A program made the translations under genes and the position numbers. Of a stretch of 64,000 nucleotides of DNA, positions 50,391 through 61,992 are shown in pieces. The notes beneath the pieces were generated by a model. The model saw only the letters and a program-made list of their open reading frames with translations. It was not told the origin of the DNA and did no database searches. Every line of letters starts with the position of its first letter. Within the stretch, counting starts at the first letter, position 1. Source of the stretch: Straminergon stramineum (taxonomy: Eukaryota > Streptophyta > Bryopsida > Hypnales > Calliergonaceae); assembly GCA_963920665.1 (NCBI GenBank), contig OY987268.1, positions 12,588,501 through 12,652,500 on the forward strand, read 5' to 3'.

Positions 50391-51854
50391 GGCAGGACGT
50401 TAAATCCTCCATTCGAAGGTGGGCCCGGCCTACGTGGCGCGCGGGTTGGACCACGGGGCCAGGCCACGACCGCGCGGCAGGCCGGTCCACCCCGAATGGA
50501 GCTTGACCCGGCACGACCCGGACAAAGCGATGCCAGCTCCTGTCATTGCTCCTTCTGTTCTCGTCGTACTCACCCTCCGTCCTTCGTCCGTCCGTAAAAT
50601 TTGAAAGCGCCTACATACCTTGTTCGATCATAATGTCTTTACTGTAGTGCAACAATCTCATTGCATTCAAGCGAGCAATTTTCATTTCTGTTGCAGCAAT
50701 CTTCTTCCGCATCCTTGCATTTCCTTAATACTGTGAGCTTCCACTTCTTGGTTTTCATTTTCTCTGCATTGCAAGATTGCTAGACTGGACAACATACATA
50801 CACTTTTTGTGAGATTCGACGCCAAGAACCATACTAAACCTTTGTTCTCTTGATCTCGTGGCGCCATGCTTACTTGAAACACAAGATTATACTTTTGAAC
50901 TCGCAGCAGATGCAAAGATAGACACTAAACTTTCAACGTCTCTTGGAATTTCTTTACAAGTGTTCTGCGTAATGCTCCGTTAATCATCACTTGGGGTCGT
51001 TATGACAATCTTTCATTTCGATTCTTGGACTTTGAGAAATTCCACTATTTCTCCAACTCCCAAGACACTATATAATAATTTAAAGAAATGCATACAGATC
51101 TGGGGTGGTTGGATCTCCAGCAAGGACTTTGACATCGCCATCTCTTGATGGAGGGAATCCTTTGTGGGCAACAACAACAATAGTAGGCTTGGGTGCTTTC
51201 ATTGTGATTAATGCCTTGGCATTGATGACTTGTTGTTTTTGGTTGACTATGTAGTTGAAATTGCAATTTTGTCACTTCGATGGAGTTTACAATAGGTGCT
51301 TTCTTTCAATGACCAGCTTGTTTCATGCTTCAATTGTGGTGCATGTCAAGATGCATGTGGGCTCTAGCTATGGCTCACATATCAACTCACTTTCCCAGCC
51401 TTTGGAGGTGACTCTAGATTTTTTTAGTTTGCAAGCTTTAGAGAGTCTACATGTGGAGAGAAATGATTTTTCTGAATCCAATCCTTACATTGTGAGGCGG
51501 AAGTGGGGATGCAATGGAAGCAGTGAAATGTAGGAATGTGGAAGAAGATTGCTGCAACAGAAATTAAAATTGCTCGCTTGAATGCAATGAGATTGTTGCA
51601 CTACAGTAAAGACATTATGATCGAACAAGGCGGGTAGGCGCTTGCAAATTTTTCGAATGGACAAAGGACAGAGGGTGGGTTCAACGAGAACAAAAGGAGC
51701 AAAGACAAGAGCTATCGCTTTGTCCGGGTTGGGTTGGATCGGGCTCCATTCGGGGTGGACCGACCTGCCGCACTGTCGTGGCTTGGCCCCACGGTCCAAC
51801 CCGCGTGCCATATAGGCCGGGCCCACCTTCAAATGGAGGATTTAACGTCTTGCC
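50391..51854. mobile_element. Long-TIR non-autonomous transposon (Mutator-like?)
   Basis: Inverted arms of roughly 330 nt: 50391-50725 and about 51525-51854. The outer ends read GGCAGGACGTTAAATCCTCC and, inverted, GGCAAGACGTTAAATCCTCC. TGTCCAT stands immediately outside both ends (50384-50390 and 51855-51861). Counting CC before it gives a 9-bp match, as expected for Mutator-like elements, if the ends are set two bases differently. The arms are GC-rich (GGGCCCGGCC, GGTGGACCG words) and recognisably similar but diverged. The 0.8-kb middle has no transposase. It lies 0.5 kb downstream of TTC27. Confidence 0.75.
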
Positions 51855-51861
51855 TGTCCAT

Positions 51862-53608
51862 GCTTGGTCTAAATGATTTTAGGTTTCTTAAATGGTCAAG
51901 GATTCATTTGAGAAGGTTTTAATGTATAGATTATTGATGTTGAAATAGAGCGATAGGTATAGGTGTGAGCATAATGACGAAATGTTGAAAGGATAAGAAA
52001 TTTATTTATTGTGATTATGTTTATGTGTTTTGTCTTCATGAGATATCTGTAAGCTTCCTGAAATAATAAACTTCTCTTAAGTCTATTGAAACTTTCATTC
52101 TCTTTAAACCGCAACTATATGTAGGGCAATAATACAGTGCATTTGGTGGTCAGTATATGTTATAATGTAGTCCAGTTATGGTAATGTGGGGTTGTTTCTA
52201 TATTTTTCTCAATATATAGCACAAGATAAAACGTTTGTTTATTTCAATTAATTGAAGAAATGCCGAAGTTATTGAGGGTCGAAATCTACTTGCTTATGTA
52301 ATTGAGTGCAAGTTTTGGGATGAATATTGTAGATGTAGGGCTATAAAATCGATGCCAAGATTTTTGGGGAATTATTTTTTCTTTAAAGCAAAAAAAATTT
52401 ATGGTTTAAAAATGAATTTTGGAACACCCCACCCCACCCCACCCCACTCTCTATTCTTAGCATTTGCCAACCTTTTTAATGGGAAAAATAAAATTAAAAA
52501 AATGGCAAGAAGGTATTGACCCTATCCTATATTTGTAGTAGCTATGTGGTGTGACTTGAAGGAATGATTGTCCCTATTTAAGGTAGAACAATCTATTGCT
52601 ATTAGAAGATCTCATAGTTGACAACTTGGGGATGATCCTATTATGGGTTTTTTCAAAAAATGAGATTTGGGCTACAATCAATGTCTTGATAGTAATGGAA
52701 TGATTAGGAACTTCATCAGGAACTTCTAACTTTTCAATGTACTTTTATTGTAGAAATTGACTTCTTTTAGGCCTTCCATGTCAAGAATCATTGTGATTAC
52801 TTTAGGTATGTAAGATGAGCATTATGGATATAGATTTTGTTGGTTAGAAGGTAGTGTAGAGACTCTATTGGGCCATGATGGGCTAAATACTTCAAAAATT
52901 CATAGCAAATTCATACTTTGTCAAAAAAAATATAATTTCAATTGTTCTTGATGTTTCTCACTCTTGTCTTTGTGTGAGAATTTTTAAAACAAAAATTAGC
53001 AATGACATGAGGGCAAATTCCTAATTTTGAACACAATGGGCTATTTTACCTTACACCTTATATAGTTGGATACTTGGTGAAGTACTATTAAGGATTACAT
53101 TATGTACTTCTATATTATAATAGCCAAATAGAAGTGATCTTGACTACTTCAATGAGTAGCTTAGCATTGAAACATTCAAGAGACTATTGTTGGTTAACTA
53201 TTAGAAAATTTGTATCCAAATCATCAAAAAATTTGCAAAAAAGTGTTGATTTTTTGGCTAATTCTTTGTTGATTTGGACATGTTGACTTGGACAGAGTCT
53301 AACAAAAAATTGTTAATATTTTTGTTAATTTAGTCATGTGCAAAGATAAAAATAAGAATTTAAAAGTAAATTTGGCCAATAGGAATCTCACACATAGCTA
53401 GTGCCACATCAACCTAATACAAAGGCCACCTAGGTAGCCTGCCACCTAGGTGGGTGCCCAAGGTGTTTGGACCTTGAATCTCATGATTGAGGTTCAAGGT
53501 TGTAAATTGTTACACCATGTATGGTATTGCTTGTATATAATGGAAGTGGTTTTGTATTTGTATAGATTTTGGAATTCATTTTTAATTGTTTTGTAAATTC
53601 AAGATACT
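51862..53608. other. Gene-free AT-rich spacer
   Basis: No genes. Contains a CCCCA tandem run at 52423-52447 and otherwise unremarkable AT-rich DNA. Confidence 0.45.
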
Positions 53609-53950
53609 TTGGTGGCCGTTTTGGCATAGTAGAATATTTTTTTTCAAAAAACCTTCAAACCATTAGAAGTTGAAAAATCAAGGTAAATTTCTTCTCTAGA
53701 AATTTGTTTGAGATTTGAAGTCTCAAATCAAAACTTATGGGCAAAATTTAGAGAAAGGTTGGAATGAGCATTTTTTGGGACATTCTTAAACACCATCTCT
53801 AAATTTTGTCTATAACTTTTGATTGAAGACTTTAAATCTCAAACAGATTTTTGGAGATGAAATTTATCTTGGTTTTTCAACTTTTATTAGTTTGAAGATT
53901 TTTGAAAAAAAAATATTCTACTATGCCAAAATAGCCACCAAAGTATGCTA
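53609..53950. mobile_element. Hairpin element, second copy of the 11.1-kb family
   Basis: The left end TACTTTGGTGGCCGTTTTGG, then CATAGTAGAATA, is mirrored at the right (TATTCTACTATGCCAAAA, TAGCCACCAAAGTA). The inner arms share CATAACTTTTGATTG.AG and TTTTTGGAGATGAAATTTA-type words with 11098-11553. Noncoding. Confidence 0.7.
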
Positions 53951-54892
53951 AGTTTAAAAAACACACAATTTTGAATGATTCAGTTTAATAAAAAGAAATC
54001 ATTGTGCATAGATTTCCAACCATGGTTATATAAATATTGACCAAATGACAAAAACTAATTTTGAACTCTTGAAAGTGAAAATGAACAAAGAAGTGTTGGG
54101 TTTTTTAGTTGATTTGGACATTGTACCATCCGTATGAACAAAAAAATTGTAACAATTTTTATTAACTTGTGCCAATTTAACAAAAAATTGTAAAAACGGT
54201 CAATATAGTATCCACTTCAACAAAAGAATGCCCATTTTTTGGATGATTAATGATTTGGACATCATTTTCTAGTTGCCTTCATTTGTAGAAAGAAAATTTT
54301 ATCAATAGGCTTTGCTTTCATCTATTTGTAATTTTCACAATATTTATGCAATTTTCCATCAATAAATTTAACAAGCTCCACTCTTTTAAACTATAACAGT
54401 TTTGCAAAAATTATTAAAGTTTTTTGTAAAAACTTGACCAAATTCTTATAAGGTTTAAGAGTAAATACAAAAGTACTTTGAAGGTCATATCTTTAGGATG
54501 ATGAACATAGTCATTTAAAGCTATATTTTATTCAATAACTTTTGATTCATCAAAAGATAACGCTTGAATCTTACAAAAAGTTCTAAATTTACAAACGTGT
54601 TCATTGAAATAGATGTACCTACAATCCACCTTAAATTCTTATATTTGGATTCCTCTAAATTTTTGGCAAGAATCTAAGGTAAAGGCATGCTTTACCAACT
54701 AGCATTCCATTTTAAATCAATAGGGTATTTGAAATTTGGGAGAGGGTGGGATTCATTTTCGTTTTTAAAAAAAATGACACATCGGTTCTTTATCTTGCAT
54801 GCCAAACTCAATAAGAAGTAGTCTCTTTTTGGAAGACTCTAGGCATTGGACATGGGTCCAAACCAACTTTCGGTTTTCAAAATTCATAGTAA

Positions 54893-55672
54893 CTAGTATG
54901 CCTTGTGGTGTTTCTACATCCAAAATAAAAATAAAAGTAATTTTCTAATTTTTTAATTAGAAAATAACTCAAAAATCCATAACTTTCACACCCTAGGTCC
55001 AAACACCTCCAAACAAAGCACTTGCATCTTTCCTTGCCAAGGACTTTCTGATAGTACCAAGAACGAGATTGAGGAACCCATGGTCCATGAGATCTCAATG
55101 TAACAAACAAACAAAGCAAACAACCTAACTTAAGGTATGGACTAGTGTGGCTTGTGTTGTTGCTACATCAAAGAGAAAAGTAAAAGTGATTTTTTTATTT
55201 TTGATTCAAAAAAACCTTCGAAATTCAATAACTTTCATGCCATAGGTAAAAAATGCTACATAACAAAGCCTATGCACCCATCCTCGCATAGAGTTTTATG
55301 ACAATACCAAGCACTCAACCAAGAGACACATAGTCCAAGAGATCTCACCATAACAAACATACAAACAAATCAAAACAAACAACCTATGCATAGCTTAAGG
55401 TATGGATTGGCTAGTATGTTGTTCTTTCCGAGACTAACTAGTGTGGCCGTTGCCACAACCATAATGATAGTAAAAGTAATTTTTCCTTTCTTAATTCATA
55501 AAAACTTTGAAATTCAATAACTTTCATACTATAGCTCAAAACACCATGAAACAAAGCCTGTGCACCCCTCTTTGCCGAGCATTTTCCAACAATACTGAGC
55601 ACGCAATTGAGGGACATGCAGTCTCAATGTATCAAGCAAACAAACATAACATAAGAAAACAAGCAGTCTAAC
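54893..55672 (+). repeat. Three tandem units of about 230-290 bp
   Basis: Units at about 54893-55140, 55141-55420 and 55421-55672 share, in order: CTAGTRTG, GTAAAAGTRATTTT, AATAACTTTCA, CAAAGC, TACCAAG / TACTGAG, GAGATCTCA / CAGTCTCAATG, AAACAAAC, CTTAAGGTATGG. Divergence between units is clear, so the array is old. The third unit is interrupted by the MITE at 55677-55979. Confidence 0.75.
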
Positions 55673-55676
55673 TTAA

Positions 55677-55979
55677 CCCTTAAAGGACATGGCGGACGTT
55701 TTTTGTCTGATGAATGACAAGGAATTCTCCTGTGTAGGACAGAATTGCAACTATTAACCCTTGAACGCCAGGCTGGTGACTATGGAAATCAGCCATTTTG
55801 GAACCGTGTGACATCATCCACTTTAGAAAAACCAAAAATATTCATTGGGAGTCAAACTACTGTAGAAGATCTTCCCTTTCCACCCCTAATTCGGAGGATG
55901 AATAGTTGCAATTTTGTCCTACACAGGAGAATTCCTTGTCATTCATCAAACAAAAAACGTCTGCCACGTCCTTTAAGGG
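55677..55979. mobile_element. 303-bp piggyBac-like MITE with TTAA duplication
   Basis: Ends CCCTTAAAGGACATGGC and, inverted, CCCTTAAAGGACGTGGC, with inverted arms of about 90 nt (CGTTTTTTGT, GATGAATGACAAGGAATTC, CTCCTGTGTAGGACA). TTAA stands on both sides (55673-55676 and 55980-55983). The neighbouring tandem units read CTTAAGGTATGG where this unit reads CTTAA-element-TTAAGGTATGG. The pre-insertion site therefore contained a single TTAA that was duplicated, as piggyBac-type transposition does. No coding capacity. Same family as 5216-5437. Confidence 0.85.
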
Positions 55980-56003
55980 TTAAGGTATGGATTTCAGTTC
56001 AAG

Positions 56004-56195
56004 CTATAAAATTACCAAATTTTTTGTAATCCCTGTAAAGTCCACGGGGGCTAAGAAATCCGCCATGTCACGGAATTCCTCATCCCAGTTGGCAGGCCCG
56101 AACTCCCGCCATTCTACAAGCTCCTCCACTCTCAGCCCCGCTTGAAGCCTCCGTCTACTCTCGACCCATTGCAAAATTCTGCAAGATTGACTCAC
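56004..56195 (-). CDS. Short open frame divergent from RFC4, unknown
   Basis: 63 codons on the minus strand from ATG at 56195. It is GC-richer than the adjacent spacer and contains LVEWREFGPANWDEEFRDMA, which has protein-like composition. It sits head-to-head with RFC4 and next to the MITE at 55677-55979. It could be the first exon of a truncated divergent gene, or chance within the RFC4 promoter. I recognise no family. Confidence 0.2.
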   Translation of the reverse strand: MSQSCRILQWVESRRRLQAGLRVEELVEWREFGPANWDEEFRDMADFLAPVDFTGITKNLVIL

Positions 56196-56397
56196 ATCGC
56201 AGTGATTCCTGCGCTACTGCAACATTTCTTCAACTTTCTTCCTCAAGAATGGTTCTCTCTTGATGTTTTTAGGGTAAAAGAGTCAATCGGAGAACCCACA
56301 TTTCTCTAACGGTCAGTAGCTTGAAAGGCACGGACGAAAACACAAGGACATCACCAAGTCTCCTTGCACAATTTCTTTTCGTCTTGGTATTGCAGCG

Positions 56398-59300
56398 ATG
56401 GCGCCTGTGATGCAGAGCACGCAGCAATGGGTGGAGAAATAGTACGTCGGGATCCGAACTCCCTGACATTGTTGTAGGACTTCAGCATTGAAATTTCTCA
56501 TTATGTTTGGGTTAAGGGTTTGATCAGCTCATGAAATTCGAGGATTGTTTTTGGTTACAGTCGACCGCGACAGGTGAAGGATGTGGCGCATCAGGAGGAG
56601 GTTGTGCGGACACTTATTAACACGCTTGAAACTGGCAATGTAAGCGTTTTTCTGTTCTCTTTCTGTGGAGTGCTTATATTTTGTGTTTTTGTAAAATGGA
56701 GAAAGCATACCCTACATTTTGTAACAGTAGAAATTTACTTTCTTCATTTTATTGATAAAGATTGGAGTGCAGAATGGGAGATTTTCATGGGATTGGGGAT
56801 GTTTGGGGTTCAGTTGCCGCACTTGCTGTTTTACGGACCTCCGGGGACAGGGAAAACTACCACAGCGCTTGCGATCTGCCATCAGCTTTTTGGGTATGTC
56901 TTAATATTTTTTTGCTTCGTTTTCCTTCTTCTCTGTTTCATGTACTTAGGTCAGGCCTCGAGGTGCAAATGTTGCAAGGATTTAGGGTTTAGGGTTTAAG
57001 GGTTATAGGGTTTCGCTCTCTGCAGACCGGAGCTTTATAAAACGAGAGTGCTGGAATTGAACGCGAGCGATGACCGTGGAATCAATGTGGTTCGGACCAA
57101 GATTAAGGACTTCGCTGGGGTGGCGGTCGGTGCTGGTGTTAGGTAACTTAAGATTTTCCTTCATTTCTGCATGTAGCGCTTGAATATAGGGTTATAAGTT
57201 ATTTCTCTTAAGACCAACACTTTCAGTCCTGAGCATAGATGAAATGTTCAAGTTTGTAGACACTCTCTTGTTTGCAAATTAAAGAGAATTCCAATGCATG
57301 AAAGGATAGGTCTTTTGGATACTGTATCTAAGAGTGAGGAGGGTTTGAAGTTTTTCCGACAATTGCCTAACATCAACACTAAATTCATTTTTTTGGTAGT
57401 GTATATCTTCATAATCAATGTGTACTCATGGTCTTAGATTTAGGATATTTACCGGCAGTTCCTCTATTCTCCTGTGATTAGAGAGTAGAGGTTATCTCCC
57501 GCTTGTATATGGAAGTATTACTTGCATGCCCTTGCTTCAATCATTTCAGCACTATAGTCGCTAATATATAGCACTTGAGAATTTGCATTTCGCAGCGGGT
57601 ATCCATGTCCACCTTTCAAAGTTCTCATACTGGACGAAGCCGACTCCATGACTGAAGATGCACAGGTTCTACTCTAGCTCTGGTTCTTCATATATTTTGG
57701 AAAAAAATTGACCTATGGACGTATGGGCTGTTCGAATTTGCGTAAGCAAAAGTCTTAACCTCTCAGTGCTCAAATGGACGAACTTGGACCCTTAGAAGTT
57801 AAAAAAAATCATCAAGGAAGCGTCAAGAAGTAGAAGAACGTACCCGTAGAATGAAGAAATAAGACCCTGCATTTTTTTTACAGTAGAAATCTGTTTTGCA
57901 AGCTACTATAACAACTAGTAGCTTCTAAAAGTGCACTTTCTATATGAGTTTAAGCACGAAGCGGTTAAACCAGCATTCGAGTAAAGAATCTTTAATTGTT
58001 ATGTGGCTGGATGTGTTGCTCAGCTCATTTCCGCCACACTATTTTTCACACTGTACTTGATTTTTAACCAACACAATTTTTCGAGTATCGCTTGCGTAGA
58101 ATGCTTTGCGGCGCACAATGGAAACATACTCCAAAGTCACTCGCTTTTGTTTTATCTGCAATTACGTCAGCCGGTAAATTCTTTCTCCTGCCATCCTCAG
58201 CCCTATTTTGCCTTGGCAAAGTCTAGCTCTTCTCTAGTCTGGGTTAAAGTTTTTATACAGAGCGGTCTCCTTGATAATCCTGTTCCCTATACAAGTGGGG
58301 AACCCTCGATTTCCATTTCAAAATTTTGAAGTTATTAAACTTCGGTTTTGCATCTGAGCAGTGCCTCAAATAAGGCTTCTCCCAAGTTGCATCATTATCC
58401 CTTGTTGCGAGTCGGTACTGATTGATACCGTTGATACTCTTTCCAGAATTATCGAGCCATTGGCATCACGGTGCGCCAAGTTCCGCTTTAAACCGCTTCT
58501 AGAAGATGTCATGCAAAACCGTATCCAGTATATTTGTCAGGAGGAAGGACTGAAGCTTGATCAGGAGGTGCATGTTTCTTCAGTTAATTTTGTCGTTTAA
58601 TGTCTAGAAATTGCAGCACTCCGCTTGGCAGCAAAAGGCCACACCCGAAGGTGATGTTTTGTTGAATGTGCAGGCTCTTTCAACATTAAGCAGAGTCTCT
58701 GAAGGCGATTTGCGGCGGGCTATCACGTATCTTCAGTGTGCTGTTCGTCTATATGGCTCCTCTGTTTCCAGTAAGGAGATCATCAGTGTCTCTGGGGTAC
58801 TCCTCTCTCACCATTAGAGTTACTTATTTCATCGCTGTAATGAATGTTGAGTCGAAGGAACTCTACTACTTGTTCTGGAAGAAAAGCATCACAAATGTCT
58901 GCCCTTTTAGATTCTCAAAGTTTTCATTTTTACGCAAATGGATATGAGTTTCATGGAGTCCTCACTTTAAGTTAATATTAGTATGAAGAAAATGGTGTTA
59001 TGTTAATTTTAGTTTGATGTTAGGATTAACTTGATAGTATATTGGCATCTCTTTACATGAAGTCAGAATGAATTTGACATTACTTTAGCAGTATCTTAAT
59101 ATTATCAAATGACTTATTAGCTTAGCATTAACATACCTTTGATAACTTTGTGAATCTAATGGAGGCATCTAATTGAGATAAACATCAGCTTAAATATCAT
59201 GCTAAATATCATCGAGTAATGAGTGTCCTTCGAGTCGTGCTCCTTTCTATCTGTGAGCTTCTGGCGTTCTAGACATGCTTGACTTATCACTTCTTTTGAG

Positions 59301-60297
59301 TCCATACAATTTTGATTCAGCTGTATCTCATCTCAGTATTAGCTAGAGTTGTGGATTAACATTTAGAAGATTGATGAAGCGAGTGTCATCTGTCTATCTG
59401 GTAGATTGTGCCTGATAGTGTCCTTGAAGGACTTTTGAAAGCGTGCCAAAGTGGGCAATTCGACTTGGCGCATAAAGAGGTGAAAGACATCATTGCGGAA
59501 GGCCATCCTGTTTCTCAAATCCTCTCTCAGGTACCTCTCAGAGTGGTCTGTTAGAAGCTTTAGTGCCTTAATGGTGTGCATCTTTGCAAATGGTATCGAC
59601 CATTTCTTCAGAAAGTTTCACCCCCAAGGGACCTTCTGTTTTTCTCAAGGTTTTGAGTTGGTCATGTGGAGACTTCCTTTGTCAAATTTTTGTTTCTTAT
59701 GTGACCTATGCTCGCACTGTTCTTCAATGGCTCTGGTGATGTTGAATTTGGTCTCACGTGAATTTTACTTTTCACAATATGATCAATCAAACTGATCATT
59801 GGAAACTGTGAATCCTCGGTCTAGGAGTGAAGTCCAGCCAGAAGTGTTATGATCGCGCGTGATATGTGTCATATTCTATGCAATGGAAATTAGATGTACC
59901 TAATCAAAAACTAACATATGTCTTTTTTTGAACACTGTCCTGCAGTTGTTCGATTTCATTGTGCAGTCCCCAAATATTAGTGACCTTCAAAAAGCAAAAA
60001 TTGCTGAAAGGGTTGCTGAAACTGACAAGGTAATTTCGTATTATGTAAAATATCTTACTGTTTTCCACAGAATCAACATCAGTTTCGTCTTTTTTTTATT
60101 TTCACCTTTGCTTTTTGTGTATAAATTCTTCAAGAGTGTAGTGGTTTATTTGGTCTACTGTTCCAAAATCTTACAATCTTGCGCTATTGATGCAACAGTG
60201 TCTTATCGACGGAGCAGACGAGTATCTTCAGTTAATGGATGTCGCTAGCAACACTATGCGTGCCTTATGTAATCAGACCCAGGAGTGTACTTACTGA
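56398..60297 (+). CDS. RFC4: Replication factor C subunit 4
   Basis: Eleven exons: 56398-56441, 56561-56639, 56814-56893, 57026-57142, 57596-57665, 58100-58173, 58447-58567, 58674-58796, 59405-59530, 59946-60029, 60199-60297; GT-AG throughout, frame kept, 338 residues, the usual RFC4 size. It is one of the small AAA+ subunits of the clamp loader that opens PCNA and places it on primed DNA in the nucleus. Order of motifs: QWVEKYRP (RFC box II), Walker A GPPGTGKT (49-56), [10 protein letters not shown], Walker B LILDEAD (117-123), the sensor region [15 protein letters not shown], and SRC (162-164) whose Arg is the arginine finger. The C-terminal collar region (237-338) carries [19 protein letters not shown] and [16 protein letters not shown] favour RFC4 over RFC2, RFC3 or RFC5. 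A TTTAGGG cluster lies in intron 3. Confidence 0.97.
56978..57013 (+). promoter_or_regulatory. Telo-box-like cluster in RFC4 intron 3
   Basis: GGATTTAGGGTTTAGGGTTT followed by AAGGGTTATAGGGTTTC, directly before exon 4. In plants such motifs occur near 5' ends of cell-cycle and translation genes. Its position inside an intron makes a regulatory role uncertain. Confidence 0.45.
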
Positions 60298-61992
60298 TAG
60301 TCCTTTGCTCAAACCCTAAGGTCCAAGTGAGCAGTTAGGTTCCCACAAAGTCTTATTTGAATGGATCTTCACAAAATTTTGACACAAGCTGTGAGCATGT
60401 ACTCCCTTGGTTGGAATTTGAACATGTACCCGATATCAAATGCTATGTTGCTTGAAAAAATTCCGGTACGTAATTTGGGGCAGTTTGTGCTAAACCCTTC
60501 ATGTACCTCTGAAATTTGGCATGTATCTAATTAACATGGTATATTATGCAATTATGTTAAAAAAAAATTCTACGTTCTAACTGCTTTGATCTTTGTTTTA
60601 ATTGTTTGGATTCCCCTCAAAAAATCTTGCAGTGTTCAAGAAATCATTGAAAATTGTCTCATGGATTATTGGCTTAGGCTTGTATTGTAGGTCCATTTAA
60701 AATGCTAGACCCCTCATTTTCTTCTGAATTTTGCATGCATGTGTCTAATAAGATATATTGCTCAATAATGTGAAGATTCCATGATAACTTGAAGTTTGTT
60801 GACCTTGTCTAGCTAGGTTGGGAAAAACCAATTTTTTCTAAATTACAACTACAAAGTTAGCTGGAATTGTCTATTGTATTTTTATACCCGTTGAAGTTAA
60901 TAAAGAAGTTTTTCATTTCAATTTTGCTCAATGCACCAAAAATGAGTCTTTGACAATCCCTCCTGAAAAATATCCCTTGTCCTTTACAAGGAATAATGGG
61001 CAACAGAAGTTGTTATTATGGTTCTAGTGATTTGCTCTACCAATGATGCAAGAAATCAATCATTGTTCAAGCTGAAACGTTTATAGCATGTTAAGGCTTG
61101 CTCATGTGCAATTTCCACTCCCTTTTTTGAAAGAGAGTCTTTCTTGAACCGGTGTCTTTCAGTCAAGGTAGGATCACTTACTCAAAGACCAAGCTCGTTT
61201 CCAAAAGAACGCCCTAATAATCCATCAAGTAGACGCCTGTTGTACAAATGTTCAAAATGAGGGCATTAAAATTATGGCATCAAATTAGAAAATCCAACGA
61301 TTTAACGTTTGACCTCTTCTCACTTTTGCAAATTGTATATAGAATGCCGCTCTTGAGATTCACTTGACTTTGGAAGCAATTTATCTTTACGTGATTAAAA
61401 ATGAAAGCTCGCTGACATACAATGATGGTAATCACAAAATTCACTGTGTTTTAGGCTTTCCTAAATTCTGCATTGGGTGCTGTAAGTGAAACTGCAATCA
61501 GGCATTATTCACGTTCATTCTTCAGGATCTATAAAAGATGTGATAAGCCAAGCAAGTTTAAATTTGTAACATATTTTCCACTCGTTTAATGGGAGTATAT
61601 GATAGAAACCATGAAAATTGATTGAGCCTTGCGATGATTAGGAAGTTTGCAATCACAGGAATTTTCAAAGAAATAGGCAATTGACTGAACTGAGGGAAGA
61701 GCTTCTATGAAAGGTATAACACTCAGTACGGCACATTTGCCTCAACTACAAGGTGACTCTAGTATCTAATGTGCTGATATGCCAATATGTACAAAAGCAA
61801 TGGGTGTCAAAGTTCGTGATCTGTAGAACAATGAGAACTACGCTCTACCACTTGATACGCCACACAAAACCGGGCAACGGTGTCAGATCTACAATGGTAT
61901 GCTGTAAAACGCTCTGGGTGCTCTCAGCAGTACCCTCATGAGCAAAGTATACGTGTACAATCCAAACAGAATGAGAAGGAAAAGGGGATATA
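60298..61992. other. Convergent intergenic region RFC4/SPC25
   Basis: 1.7 kb between two convergent stop codons; it should hold both 3' UTRs. AT-rich, no gene or repeat with defined ends recognised. Confidence 0.5.
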
